Positions 20,423-32,959 of a DNA stretch of 64,000 nucleotides are shown here, in pieces. The stretch spans positions 35,501,340 through 35,565,339 of the forward strand of contig CM040755.1 in assembly GCA_022829145.1 (NCBI GenBank), read 5' to 3'. The position numbers and the translations under genes were made by a program. The DNA comes from Albula goreensis (lineage: Eukaryota; Chordata; Actinopteri; Albuliformes; Albulidae). Position 1 is the stretch's first letter; each line of letters opens with the position of its first letter. The notes below the pieces were generated by a model. That model ran no database searches. It was not told where the DNA came from and was given only the letters and a program-made list of their open reading frames with translations.

Positions 20423-21670
20423 CAGCGCGCTGCTTGACACTCCTTCGCGTGATGCCCCTTTTCCAAGCACTCACGGCAGACAAACTGCTGGCAAACTCGA
20501 ATCACATGAACCGGGCTCATGCACAAACGGCAGATCTTCACCTGCCTGTCATGCATGACCCGAAAATACAGTGGTCCATCTCCCCTATCAAAACGCACGC
20601 TGTGTGGCTACGAAGCAATCTCTTGCGGGAATTTGACGCTGAGAAACTGGGTGCCATCCGCCACTGCGGTGCCCAGGTAAAAAAGCCTGCGGAGAGGTAG
20701 AATCGGAGTCACATTCCACCTTTCCAACTTGTCCAAAATCACAGAGTCCTCTATGTATTTCGGCAGGTTCAAAAAGGAGAGCATAACCTCCGTAGCACAC
20801 GGTCTCACCTCACAAACATGACCCTTCACTTGCACTCCTTCTCCAAAGTTAACTCAAATCCGTTGTTGGGCCGGCTTCCCCGATCAGTTTCCCTCTGCCC
20901 AGCCCAGCTTGGCATCAACCATCGTTATCACGTCCATTGCAGTTATCCCCTGTAAATCATTCAATTGCAGAATAAGCGGAGCGTCTTCGAATAATCGCTC
21001 TGAAATCTAGCTCCCTGCCGTTATTTCTCCGCTAACCTTTGTCTCCCCAACTTCACCATCCGCGTGTCATATCTACTTTTGTTGTCCAAAACGCTCTAAC
21101 ACACATTAACCAAACCCCCAGCTTCTTCTCTTTGTTCAGGAGTAAGCTGGCGAGAGAATTCCTCTCCAGCCGTCAATTCCAACCCAGCCCCGCAGTCCTT
21201 CTCAGCGTCATCAATCCGTTCGCCATTCAAAACTCTTTTCCTTGAATACATGCCATGTTCAAAAACCACATTAACACCTGTATTACTACAACTTTCACCA
21301 TGATCCAAAACTCGAAGTCCATGTTCAGACAGTCGATCAGAAAACCCAGAACTCGCCATTTGTTTCAGTATCCATAGCTATTTGTCCAATTGCCGGTCCT
21401 GAGTCATTCATGTTGAAATCCATTCCCGTTAATTAAAAACGCACGAAAAATCTACCCCTTGGCAGATAAACTGCTCAGGGGAGGAAAAGAGCAAAAACAA
21501 AAACAAAAAAAAACAAAAACAAAAGAAGCACTACAAGAGTAACAGACTACTACAATAAACAATGAAAAGATAAACGAAACAAACACTGTGGGAGCCTCTC
21601 TCCCACCTCTGCAGCCACAATCTCACACCTGTGACGTCACAATCGGGCCCGTTCAGCGTGGTGTGGCCGT
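20423..21670 (-). pseudogene. interrupted 5S + Tx1-like LINE ORF1, copy L4
   Basis: Nearly identical to L1 plus the part L1 loses in the gap. 5S head at 21642-21670; ORF1 from 21359 downward; zinc knuckle at 20500-20560. Five bases around the TTGTCCAAAACGCTCTAACA segment are missing, a private frameshift. This extra module accounts for about 1.5 kb of the longer left unit. Confidence 0.82.
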
Positions 21671-21884
21671 TGGCGAAAGCTGCCCTCTCAATCGGTCGCC
21701 TCATGGTTGTCATCCGCTTTCTACTGCTATTGTGACGCCGGAGCGATTTTATATTATTTCAAAGTACATTTTTTTTTTTTTGTCATGTATATTATTTGGA
21801 AAGAAAAACAATATCTTTTATCAAAGAGAGAAACATGCATTATGTTCGGGCTCTCAAGTATATCATTTTCGATTGATGGTGTTA

Positions 21885-23137
21885 CAGCGCTGCTTGACAC
21901 TCCTTCGCGTGATGCCCCTTTTCCAAGCACTCACGGCAGACAAACTGCTGGCAAACTCGAATCACATGAACCGGGCTCATGCACAAACGGCAGATCTTCA
22001 CCTGCCTGTCATGCATGACCCGAAAATACAGTGGTCCATCTCCCCTATCAAAACGCACGCTGTGTGGCTACGAAGCAATCTCTTGCGGGAATTTGACGCT
22101 GAGAAACTGGGTGCCATCCGCCACTGCGGTGCCCAGGTAAAAAAGCCTGCGGAGAGGTAGAATCGGAGTCACACTCCACCTTTCCAACTTGTCCAAAATC
22201 ACAGAGTCCTCTATGTATTTCGGCAGGTTCAAAAAGGAGAGCATAACCTCCGTAGCACACGGTCTGCGCACCTCACAAACATGACCCTTCACTTGCACTC
22301 CTTCTCCAAAGTTAACTCAAATGTATTGCTGGGCCGGCTTTTCTTACCCCGATCAGTTTCCCTCTGCCCAGCTTGGCATCAACCATCGTTATCACGTCCA
22401 TTGCAGTTATCCCCTGTAAATCATTCAATTGCAGAATAAGCGGAGCGTCTTCGGAAAAATCTCTCTGAAATCTAGCTCCCTGCCGTTATTTCTCCGCTAA
22501 CCTTTGTCTCCCCAACTTCAGCATCCGCATGTCATATCTACTTTTGTTGTCCAAAACGCTCGAGCCAACACCATTAACCAAACCCCCAGCTTCTTCTCTT
22601 TGTTCAGCAGTAAGCTGGCGAGAGAATTCCTCTCCAGCCGTCAATTCCAACCCAGCCCCGCAGTCCTTCTCAGCGTCATCAATCCGTTCGCCATTCAAAA
22701 ATCTTTTCCTTGAATACATGCCATGTTCAAAAACCACATTAACACCTGTATTACTACAACTTTCACCATGATCCAAAACTCGAAGTCCATGTTCAGACTA
22801 TCGATCAGAAAACCCAGAACTCGCCGTTTGTTTCACATCCGTATCCATAGCTATTTGTCCAATTGCCGGTACTGAGTCATTCATGTAGAAATCCATTCCC
22901 GTTAATTATAAAACGCACGAAAAATCTACCCCTTGGCAGATAAACTGCTCAGGGGAGGGAAGAAAGCAAAAAAAAAAAAAAAAAAACAAAAGAAGCACTG
23001 CAAAAGTAACAGGCTTGTACAATAAACAACGAAAAGATAAACGAAACAAACACTGTGGGAGCCTCTCTCCCACCTCTGCAGCCACAATCTCACACCTGTG
23101 ACGTCACAATCGGGCCCGTTCAGCGTGGTGTGGCCGT
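21885..23137 (-). pseudogene. interrupted 5S + Tx1-like LINE ORF1, copy L5
   Basis: Counterpart of L2 one unit further on, with the same in-frame ORF1 start and the same TAG after SDR (22799). 5S head at 23109-23137. It differs by indels in the poly-A tract and in the CCGGCTTTTCTTACC segment. Confidence 0.83.
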
Positions 23138-23325
23138 AGGCGAAAGCTGCCCTCTCAATCGGTCGCCTCATGGTTGTCATCCGCTTTCTACTGCTATTGT
23201 GACGCTTTTGTGCGTGTTTTTTTTTTTTTTTTTTTTTCCGTCCGACAATGCGGAGCCCAGGCTCACGTTTGGAGTTTGGGTTTTCTGCTGAAGCTTGGCA
23301 TGGGCCGACCGCTCTTGGTGGGGGC

Positions 23326-23858
23326 TTAACCCTTGTATTGTCCTCTAATTTGCTAACATCTTTTATCCTTGGGGTCAGTTTGACCCAAGCTATTTCAACC
23401 TCCAGGCAATGATTGTAATTAAAATTGCCACCCATTCTTATGTGTCAGGTACCTTACGTTTCTTAGTTTACCAGCTAAATAGCCCTTTAAATTCAATATT
23501 ACCACCACCACCCCCAAACCCCGGCAAACACCCAAAATACCTACTGTTGGAGAAATATGCAAATCACCATAAAATCTCTCCGTTTGACCTTAAATTGGAA
23601 AGAAAGACCTTTCTTTCTTGTTTTAGTAGCTTTATATTATTTCTAAGTATCTTATGTCATTTATATCATTTGGAAAGAAAAACAATATCTTTTATCACAG
23701 ACAGAACAATGTATTATGTTCGGGCTCTCAAGTATATCATTTTCGATTGATGGTGTTAAGAAGAGCTCAAATGCAGATTTTATGTCTTGGCCATGGCTGA
23801 CAGTGTATCTGCTGGGGCCTGGAACCATCTTGATGACATTAGCAGCATTAAGCCTTAC
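23326..23858 (-). mobile_element. piggyBac derivative with 5' deletion
   Basis: Counterpart of 13774-14306, TTAA at 23326-23329. It has lost five bases (CACAT) in the TTCTAAGTA segment. Confidence 0.8.
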
Positions 23859-24650
23859 CTCCATTTTACCGTGGGGCTCCCAAACTTAAGCCTCTCTCCC
23901 AATACCTGTTCTCAGCCCTTGGCCCCAGAACCGCGAGCAACTGGTCACCCAGACAGGACCGGGAGAGCACCGGTCACCCAAGCGGGGTCAAAGACAACTG
24001 CTCATACAGACGGTTGGTGAAGTGTAATTTGTGGGATCAGACCTATCTTTCAACTGACACAGCGTTGACAGACATAGTTACAGCCTTGCGCATTTTCATA
24101 CTGACAAAATGTAAGCGTAGATATAATAATGCAGACAAAACCTGGATGCAGTAGTCTGGAAGAGAGTCGGTCTACTTTAGGTGTAGTTCACTGCCAGACA
24201 CACAAGGTGGCAGTCTATTCCTCAATAAAATGGTTGCCATTACCACTAAATATTTGCGTCAAAGTTTAAGCTCATGCCAAAAATAAGAAAGTTAGGGGGC
24301 CTAAGTTGCTTCTCCTGGGGCAGGCCTTAGATAAGCTGGGGAAGGCCTTAGATAAGAAAAAGAATAAAAAGGAAGAGCGTAAGCAAAGTCCTCAGAGTGA
24401 CTGTTGGAGTGCCAAAGTGGTCTCTTTTACCTCTGTGCGGACCAGCCCGGCTGGTGTGGCGTATCGTGCTCAGATAATACACAATAAACCTTTTTGCATC
24501 AGGCTTGGTGGATTTTGATTTCGTTCAGGTACTGAAGCACCGAAGGCTTGAGGATATTAAAAAAAAAAAAGTGACGAGGGGCCCCAGCCATTGGGCCCAG
24601 GTTGGAGCCATTTCTACCACTCGATTGTGGGGGTAGGAAAAAACAAAAAT
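23859..24650 (-). repeat. 5S non-transcribed spacer
   Basis: Counterpart of 14307-15104, with small indels (for example one CG lost near 23907). Confidence 0.6.
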
Positions 24651-24768
24651 GCTTACGGCACCTGGTATTCCCAGGCGGTCACCCATCCAAGTACTAACCA
24701 GGCCCGACGCTGCTTGGCTTCTGAGATCAGACGAGATCGGGCGTGTTCAGCGTGGTGTGGCCGTAAGC
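24651..24768 (-). rRNA. 5S rRNA gene, left copy 2
   Basis: Best-preserved 5S in the left arm: full GCTTACGGCCACACCACGC start, GATCTCGTCTGATCTCAGAA, A box AAGCCAAGCAGCGTCGGG, C box TGGATGGGTGACCGCCTGG, and a GTAAGC end followed by oligo-T. It is 118 nucleotides, the usual size. The internal control region is intact, so Pol III transcription is plausible. Confidence 0.95.
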
Positions 24769-25087
24769 GAAAGCTGCCCTCTCAAACGGTTGCCTCATGG
24801 TTGTCATCCGCTTTCTTCTGCGATTGTGCCGCCGGGGGGTTTTTATTTATTTTTTTTCGTCCAACAATGCGGAGCCCAGGCTCACGTTTGGAGTTTGGGT
24901 TTTCGGCTGGAGCTTGGCATGGGCCAAGGCCACAACGTCAGGCCCGGCTCTAGGTGTGGAGCTAGGCCGGAGGCCCATGATTTGAAGGTGGTGGAGAAAG
25001 ATCCACCACCGGCTCCCAGTTTCACCTGGACTTTGGCTCACATTTCACGCTGAAGCTTGGCATGGTCCACCCGCTCTTGGTGGGTGC

Positions 25088-26759
25088 TTAACCCTCGCAT
25101 AGTCCTCAGATTTGCTAACATCTTTTATACTTGGGGTCAATTTGACCCAAGCTATTTCAACCTCCAGGCAATGATTATAATTAAAATTGCTACCCATTTT
25201 TATGTGCCAGGTACTTTACGTTTCTCAGTTTACTACCTAAATAGCCCTTTACATTAAATATTACCACCACCACCCCCCAACACCGGCAAACACCCAAAAT
25301 ACCTACTGTTGGAGAAATATGCAAATCACCATAAAATCTCTCAGTTTGACCTGAACTTGGAAAGAAGGACCTTTTTTTCTTGTTTGAATGGCTTTATATT
25401 ATTTCTAAGTACAATTTTTTTTTGTCATTTATATCATTTGAAAAGAAAAACAATATCTTTTACTAAAGAGAGAAACATGTATTATGTTCCTTCTCTGGTG
25501 TTAAGAAGAGCTCAAATGCTGATTTTATGTCTTAGACATGGCTGACAGTGTATCTGGTGGGGCCTGGAACCATTTTGATGACATTAGCAGCATCAAGTCT
25601 AACCTGTCATTCAGGTGGGGAGAGGGCCCATATTAACTTTCCATTTTTGTTAGGTAACTTGTCTGCTGGTGGTTGAGAGACAACGGGAGGGTCAATACTA
25701 AGGCTCTCATTCTCATCAGAGGAGGATGTCTCCTAATCAGGGTCCACCTCAACACTATCCTCGCTCTCTGACACATTCTCCTCTGTCACTTTCACTGTCA
25801 AAGAGCTGTGACAAAACTGCATTGGCACAAAACCTTTGCTTAGAGGTCATTTTCAATTGAAAGAGAACATAAAGCAAGAGCACACAGCGCACCAAGAGAA
25901 ATGGTTTTGAAGGCTGCGGTGCAAGCTTTCATGTGTTTGCTCCTCCCCTTTGTTGTGTGAACTGCCAATCTCCTCACTGGAACCACATTTCCACACAAAA
26001 ACAGTGCAGGAAATATAAGCGTTCTTGTGGGAATTATATTTCCCCATCCCCCATTTCATGTGAACTATCAGTGGTTCTCACACTACCACAGGCATGGTTA
26101 CGATAGGTTAGGGCCAGGGGCATCACCAGACCCGATCTCACGGGGGCACATGCTCCAGCAACAATCTGTGGTGCCCCGGTAAATGCTTGTGAAAAATAGC
26201 ATAGCTCCCAAGGGAGGGTTGGCCCCTGGTCAGCCTAATGAACTGTAAGTCGCTTTGAATAAAAGTTTCAGCTAAATGACTGGAAAGTAAGGTAACACAA
26301 CTAGCCCATTGTAGTTGCTGACGAATTCCCCGCATGAGAATGTGAGCACTAGGAGTTTGCGCCCCAGTAGTGCCTCAAATCTTGCAACACCCCCTCTGCT
26401 TTAGGGCCCTAAAGCAGAGGGAAGGTTTTTTGAAGATTATAAAATTGCATGTTAGTGGCTTCAATATCATCCAAAACAGCCAAATGAAATGTGTGAAAGA
26501 TGTTGATATTTCTTATGTTTTATACCGCCAGAACAGCCTGGGGTCAAATTGACCCCAGGGGACACCGATGTGTACAAAATGTGTACAGGACATTGAAAAC
26601 AAATCATCGTGTTCATCATGTTTACGTTCACCCAGTTGTCCCCATGAAATGAGGAAAAGTCATGAAATATGAGGCAACAAAACAAACGTCAATAATCCAG
26701 CTGGAAACGTGAAACACTGAATGGGGTCACATGGACCCCAAAGACAATAGGAGGGTTAA
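25088..26759 (-). mobile_element. complete piggyBac element, left copy 2
   Basis: TTAA at 25088-25091 and 26756-26759. Almost identical to 15543-17219; five bases fewer near the CAGTTTACTACCTAAATAG segment. It has the same TAG in the transposase relic. Confidence 0.88.
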
Positions 26760-27087
26760 AGTCCTGCTTAAGCCTGACCTCCATTTTACTGAGGGACTCC
26801 CAACCTTAAGCCTCTCTCCCGATACCTCGTTCTCAGCCCTTGGCTCCAGAACCGCGGGCAGCTGCTCACCCAGACAGGACCGGAGTTTGGAGTTTGGGTT
26901 TTCGGCTGGAGCTTGGCATGGGCCAAGGCCACAGCGTCAGGCCCGGCTCTGGGTGTGGAGCTAGGCCGGAGGCCCATGATTGGAAGATGGTGGAGAAAGA
27001 CCCACCACCGGCGCCCAGTTTCACCTGGACTTTGGCTAGCATTTCACGCTGGAGCTCCGTCTGAACCGTCCGCTCTTGGAGGGGGCA

Positions 27088-28537
27088 TAACCCTCGTATT
27101 GTCCTCAAATTTGCTAACATCTTTTATACTTGGGGTCAATTTGACCCAAGCCATTTCAGCCTCCAGGCAATGATTATAATTAAAATTGCTACCCATTTTT
27201 ATGTGTCAGGTACTTTACGTTTCTTAGTTTACCAGCTAAATAGCCCTTTAAATTAAATATTACCACCACCACCCCACAACCCCGGCAAACACCCAAAATA
27301 CCTACTGTTGGAAAAATATGCAAATCACCATGAAATCTCTCAGTTTGACCTGAAATTGGAAAGAAAGACCTTTTTTTCTTGTTTGTCCTCACTGGAACCA
27401 CGGTCTTCTTTGGGTGTAGTTGACTGCCAGACACACAAGGTGGCAGTCTATTCCTCAATAAAATGGTTGCCATTACCACTAAATATTGGCATCAAAGTTG
27501 AAGCTCATGCTAAAACTATCAAAGTTAGGAGGGCCTAAGTTGCTTCTCCTGGGGCAGGCCTTAGATAAGCTGGGGGAAGGCCTTAGATAAGAAAAAGAAT
27601 AAAAAGGCATCCGCTTTCTTCTGCGATTGTGACGCCGGAGCGGTTCTTATTTTTTTATTTTTTTTGTCCAACAATGCGGAGCCCAGGCTCACGTTTGGAG
27701 TTTGGGTTTTCGGCTGGAGCTTGGCATGGGCCAAGGCCACAGCGTCAGGCCCGGCTCTGGGTGTGGAGCTAGGCCGGAGGCCCATGATTGGAAGATGGTG
27801 GAGAAAGACCCACCACCGGCGCCCAGTTTCACCTGGACTTTGGCTAGCATTTCACGCTGGAGCTCCGTCTGAACCGTCCGCTCTTGGAGGGGGCATAACC
27901 CTCGTATTGTCCTCAAATTTGCTAACATCTTTTATACTTGGGGTCAATTTGACCCAAGCCATTTCAGCCTCCAGGCAATGATTATAATTAAAATTGCTAC
28001 CCATTTTTATGTGTCAGGTACTTTACGTTTCTTAGTTTACCAGCTAAATAGCCCTTTAAATTAAATATTACCACCACCACCCCACAACCCCGGCAAACAC
28101 CCAAAATACCTACTGTTGGAAAAATATGCAAATCACCATGAAATCTCTCAGTTTGACCTGAAATTGGAAAGAAAGACCTTTTTTTCTTGTTTGTCCTCAC
28201 TGGAACCACGGTCTTCTTTGGGTGTAGTTGACTGCCAGACACACAAGGTGGCAGTGTATTCCTCAATAAAATGGTTGCCATTACCACTAAATATTGGCAT
28301 CAAAGTTGAAGCTCATGCTAAAACTATCAAAGTTAGGAGGGCCTAAGTTGCTTCTCCTGGGGCAGGCCTTAGATAAGCTGGGGGAAGGCCTTAGATAAGA
28401 AAAAGAATAAAAAGGCATCCGCTTTCTTCTGCGATTGTGACGCCGGAGCGGTTCTTATTTTTTTATTTTTTTTGTCCAACAATGCGGAGCCCAGGCTCAC
28501 GTTTGGAGTTTGGGTTTTCGGCTGGAGCTTGGCATGG
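27088..28537 (-). repeat. two 0.8-kb sub-blocks, second cut by gap
   Basis: Counterparts of 17548-18355 and 18356-19163. They show that the 0.8-kb duplication is older than the duplication of the whole 9.54-kb unit. The second copy ends at the N run. Confidence 0.72.
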
Positions 28538-29037
28538 NNNNNNNNNNNNNNNNNNNNNNNNNNNNNNNNNNNNNNNNNNNNNNNNNNNNNNNNNNNNNNN
28601 NNNNNNNNNNNNNNNNNNNNNNNNNNNNNNNNNNNNNNNNNNNNNNNNNNNNNNNNNNNNNNNNNNNNNNNNNNNNNNNNNNNNNNNNNNNNNNNNNNNN
28701 NNNNNNNNNNNNNNNNNNNNNNNNNNNNNNNNNNNNNNNNNNNNNNNNNNNNNNNNNNNNNNNNNNNNNNNNNNNNNNNNNNNNNNNNNNNNNNNNNNNN
28801 NNNNNNNNNNNNNNNNNNNNNNNNNNNNNNNNNNNNNNNNNNNNNNNNNNNNNNNNNNNNNNNNNNNNNNNNNNNNNNNNNNNNNNNNNNNNNNNNNNNN
28901 NNNNNNNNNNNNNNNNNNNNNNNNNNNNNNNNNNNNNNNNNNNNNNNNNNNNNNNNNNNNNNNNNNNNNNNNNNNNNNNNNNNNNNNNNNNNNNNNNNNN
29001 NNNNNNNNNNNNNNNNNNNNNNNNNNNNNNNNNNNNN
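28538..29037. other. scaffold gap, 500 N
   Basis: Placeholder gap exactly at the border between the left 5S array and the central inverted-repeat region. Confidence 0.99.
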
Positions 29038-29149
29038 CTTTGAATCAGATCTCAGGAGGCTGATTCCCAAATGCGCATTTGTATTAAACTTGTGTTGATT
29101 GAAAGCTCTTGTTTGCATGTTCATTCCTCTCTAATATTCACCTCAACAG

Positions 29150-29284
29150 GTCATAAGGGAATTTACCTGAAAAAATGCAGGACAGGGGAGACTCAATGTA
29201 TCCCTCTCGTGAAGAAGTGTCTGCCATGGCCAAAAGGTTGATTGGGTACTATCCAATGCTGCAAGATAAGGATAGCACTAATGG
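29150..29284 (+). pseudogene. SAMD3-like exon (second exon type), frame-damaged copy
   Basis: Flanked by a good acceptor (pyrimidine-rich, then CCTCAACAG) and the donor GTAGGT. It encodes MYPSREEVSAMAKRLIGYY and PMLQDKDSTNG, a pattern I know from multicopy fish proteins annotated as SAMD3-like. Two single-base insertions before MYPS break the frame relative to the intact copy at 38753-38885. Confidence 0.6.
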
Positions 29285-30299
29285 GTAGGTTCTTCATCTT
29301 CAGTGTCAAAAGTCATTGTCATCTCTAGATATTTAATTTTCGTAAGCATAACAATATTGTATGTAACTGATGTCTGTCTGTTTTGCACTGTTAATTGAAG
29401 TTTTTTTTTATTGTTAATATACACATCTTTGATATCTAGTGTTCAGGGACCACAATGAACATTTTTTTTCCCATATGCCAAAGGTGGGTAAAGCGAAATA
29501 ATTTAACGACCAAAAATATTTTTTACTTGGTCAAAACTGTAAATTGCCTTACATTTTAAGTATCAAAGCCTTAATTAAAAAAAAAGTGTTGTATCATAAT
29601 ATCTCTCTTTTTATACCTCTTAATGAGTCGCCTTATCCATTTTACGACACAGGAAATATGAACGCGTGAAAATAAATGCATTTTTATATTTGGGTAAATT
29701 TTACCCTGTGGTGGTTATAGGTGTAAATGCCCATGTTTTTAATCTGGATTTATTTTGACTATATGTAACAACAGGGAGTGCAACACAACACAATTTTAGA
29801 TCAAGTCAAAGGCTGGGGGACTTTAATATTTTAGTGAAACATAGTTATGTACAATTGAAAAACCGCCACGGGGTAAATTTTACTAAAATTTTACTGTTAA
29901 ATTTTAATAGAATATTGCAGGTTCTAGTGTTAATGAGTTGTGGAAGAAACCTAGATCGAACCAACATGATATGGCTCATCTCATGTGCCATGCATGTGAG
30001 TGACTTAATTCTTACACTGCCTTGATAGTTGTTGTCACTCAGCCTGTCAGTTTCATTGAACAGGAACTTTAAAGGGATGGTAAACCCATTTAAAAATGGG
30101 GGTTTATTTTGTATTATTCTTGAGTACTATCTTCATCATCCACCAAGATTTGGGAGTTACGAAAAGTCACTAACTATAAAAAAAACTGTTTTTGAGGCTG
30201 CATTTTGTACAGTAGTCCATTTCAGAAGGGCAGAGTGGGCGTTCTTCAAGAGTATTGTTATTGTTGCCATGGGGATTAAAAAGTTGCTTTCACACATTA
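29285..30299. other. intron-like non-coding sequence
   Basis: No gene signature; AT-rich. It follows the donor site at 29285 and is mirrored at 37740-38752. Two GGTAAA/TTTACC-type words occur near 29690 and 29870. Confidence 0.45.
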
Positions 30300-30640
30300 G
30301 ATAGACACTTCTTCACGAGAGGAATACATTGAGTCTCCCCTGTCCTGCATTTCATTAACCCTCAGGATTGAAATCATCCTTTCGATGGTGTTTCTGACCA
30401 AGCAGCACCTGAGCTCTTTGGACATGGTGCACTTGTGTGCTCTGCCGCAACGCTGAAGCTCAAAATAGTGTTTGTGGACTTGCTGCAGCTCTGTGTCTTT
30501 GTAAATAACATGGTCTGGGCTGCTTATCTTCATGATCCTTTTTAAGAGTCACATGTATTGGTGTTCTGGGGTAGATTTGTCTGGTCCCCTGCAGGTTTTA
30601 CAGCCACTTCAGAAGTTAAGATCTCCTGCACAAATATATC
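30300..30640 (-). pseudogene. SAMD3-like fused exons
   Basis: The minus strand encodes KISSPDHVIYKDTELQQVHK and LRCCLVRNTIERMISILRV, then without an intron MQDRGDSMYSSREEVS, where it stops. The first part matches the exon at 39655-39925 and the second the start of the exon at 29150. The joint lies in AAATG, which both parents share at that point, so a microhomology deletion is likelier than splicing. Confidence 0.55.
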
Positions 30641-32204
30641 CAATAATTGTCACGGACTAGCGCCGCGACGAGACTCACATTGCTACAGACGCTCAACACA
30701 AACACCGCAACACCACACTCAGTACTTTCTGCCGGCAACATTTGACGTCAGTATTAGTGTGTGTTAAAATGATTGTGCCGTCTGTTAGTAATGTGTATGT
30801 GTTTGTGTGTTGTACTGTGTAATACCCGTGGAGCTGTTTGAAAAGACCGCTTTTACCCCGTATAGAATAAGGCCTGTCTGTGCGGCGGTGGAGAATTTTA
30901 ACAATGGCTGACATCCTTTTCAGCGGCTGGTTAAACAAAAAAGAACAACACAAGCGAAATCGGTCAAAATGCATTTATTGATTTGTATTTATGTAAAACG
31001 TATATGGTTTTACTAACTTAAAGAAATTAAGGTGGGAAAAACGTAGTTACCTGATGCATCTCGGCTAGCCACTGCCAAACAGGAAGTGGGGCGCACCAGG
31101 TAGTATTTCTGCAGGGGGGTGCAGCGGAAAGCATCCACCTGGGTCCACGTTAAGGGGGGAAAAATAAATTATGCTTCTTTTGTTGGTTTATTTTTCGTTT
31201 AGGACCTCCTTTGTTGTTGTGTTGAATTGTAAGGTTATTGGAATTTATCATGGTCATGTTTTATGTGTTTGGTTTCGTTATTTTCTGTTATATGTAGTTG
31301 ATTGTTTTTTTTTGTTAATGGAAAGTGCCTGGTGGGAGGGGCTACACCTATAAAACAGGGTGTTTAGAGTAGTGATGGCGAAACCGAGGCTTTTGAAACA
31401 ATGAACACAATTGCTTTGAAAATGTATCGATGCGCCGACGCTTCACCCAGATGGGTATTATGTCACCATGATCAAATATGCATAATACAGCCCTACAATA
31501 GAAGTTTCCTGTGGTTCTTTGAGAAGAGGCCGTGGCTATCTTTCATCACTTCAGAAGTTCGAATCTGGCTGGGTAGCTGTTTGAAGTTGCACTTTCCACA
31601 TGTATTTTCTAAATAAATAGCCTCTTTACTATGCTTTTTCTTACTTGAATATGCAGATAGGAGAAACAGGCTGTGATGTGATTATCTGTGTGAAATGTCC
31701 TGAACTAATGAAGTCAGTGTTTAGCTACATCAAACCATACATCGGAACATTTAGACTACAGGAGTAAGCTAAGTTAAACCATGTGTTTCATCATGATCAT
31801 TTTCCAAATGCAAGAATGAATTACCAATTAAAAGGATCTGTCATAATTTCTTTGTCAATCTATTTATTTGAGAATGCAGAGCATGAGAGTAATAGCGACC
31901 AAATAAGCTTTCCCTGAGAAGCGAAGGAGAAAACCGAAGAATCTGTCTATTCAAGGCTTTGACTCATTTAGCTGATGTGTCACAATAGTTGTACATACTT
32001 TTTTCAAAGCACTTGTGATAACATTTGCTGGTAGCCTACACAAATCAGTGGACGTATTATTCCCTCAAGAGAAACTTTAAAACCAGCCTGTAGGCTTTCT
32101 CCCAGTAGGTGGGTCATATTTTATTTAGTTACTCCATACACACGCATTCACAAGGTATAGCCCACTGTAGAAGTATTATGCGATAAAAGTTAACCGGCTT
32201 GTTC

Positions 32205-32273
32205 AGATTCGAACAACGCAACTTCGCTTTTCCTCACAAACAGCAGCTCAGAGCATTAACCATTACACTACAT
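32205..32273 (-). ncRNA. tRNA-like sequence inside the hAT element
   Basis: The minus strand has TAGTGTAATGGTTAATGCTC (A-box-like) and GTTCGAATC (B-box core) about 40 bases apart. No convincing anticodon or acceptor stem; it may be a tRNA-derived SINE head. Confidence 0.35.
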
Positions 32274-32299
32274 AAACTGCTTACCTATAAAAGAGGGAC

Positions 32300-32540
32300 A
32301 AGTGATTGAAACAATTGACAATGCTAATGCATTGGAATGACTTAGATCGTTTCGAAACATTATCTTTGGAACAATTAAACACTGGCACGTCATCTGAAGC
32401 TTCAAAACAAAAGTGCCTTGAAACACTGCCACGCCATTTGATGCTTTGAAAAAATTAGAACTGTTTCGGAACACTGACATAGCTCACTCTTACGAACAAT
32501 CAAGACTGTCTCCAAATGCTCTGGTAGCTGACTCTAAGCC
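32300..32540 (+). repeat. 48-bp minisatellite, degenerate plus-oriented array
   Basis: Units carry GAAACAATTARRACTG and TTCGGAACACTG words, less regular than in the arrays at 33000 and 33940. Confidence 0.5.
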
Positions 32541-32959
32541 TGCAATAAGTCTGCTTTGAAGAAGTGGATATTAGTTTAGAGTTATTAACCAGTATAATAT
32601 ACTTCCTCAGATGTCACTATAATACGTTTTATTAAATAGCAACGACTTTGAAATGGTATTTCAAAGTAGGCCACAGACATTCATAATTTTCTGGTTGTTA
32701 TGCAGCATGTAACTTGCAGGAGGAAGCTATATTAGTGACATGATAACATAGGTTATGTGTCATATTTGCTCGACCATTGAGGATCATCTGTTTTTAAGAG
32801 GGTCGTAAAATATATGCACGTGAGATTCTGCAACTACAAGATGCTTGAACTGTTTTATATCCTGATATACCATTATATATGTTCAATTCCTCAATGCAGA
32901 CTTATTGCAGATTACTTGTTATGACATACATTTATGTCACCAGCAGATGTCCCCATCAC

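Larger units (their letters stand above)
10697..28537 (-). repeat. left composite 5S rDNA array, unit about 9.54 kb
   Basis: Corresponding landmarks recur at a spacing of 9538-9552 bases: 5S genes at 15105 and 24651, complete piggyBac elements at 15543 and 25088, and piggyBac pieces at 18356 and 27896. All modules point to the minus strand. The unit is longer than in the right array because one copy of an interrupted-5S/ORF1 module and one 0.8-kb block (17548-18355, repeated at 18356-19163) are extra. The array runs into scaffold gaps at 10917 and 28538. Confidence 0.9.
29038..30783 (+). repeat. central inverted repeat, left arm
   Basis: Reverse complement of 37249-38999 with very few differences; one 91-codon frame (30029-30304) is identical in both arms. 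It contains an exon, about 1 kb of non-coding sequence, a fused exon pair and the first 136 bases of the solo LTR. Its outer end coincides with the gap, so the true arm may be longer. Confidence 0.92.

Noticed and set aside
30029-30304. 91-codon frame identical in both inverted arms
   Set aside because: Identity is explained by arm identity; the sequence is intron-like, and its end runs into the antisense of the fused exon.
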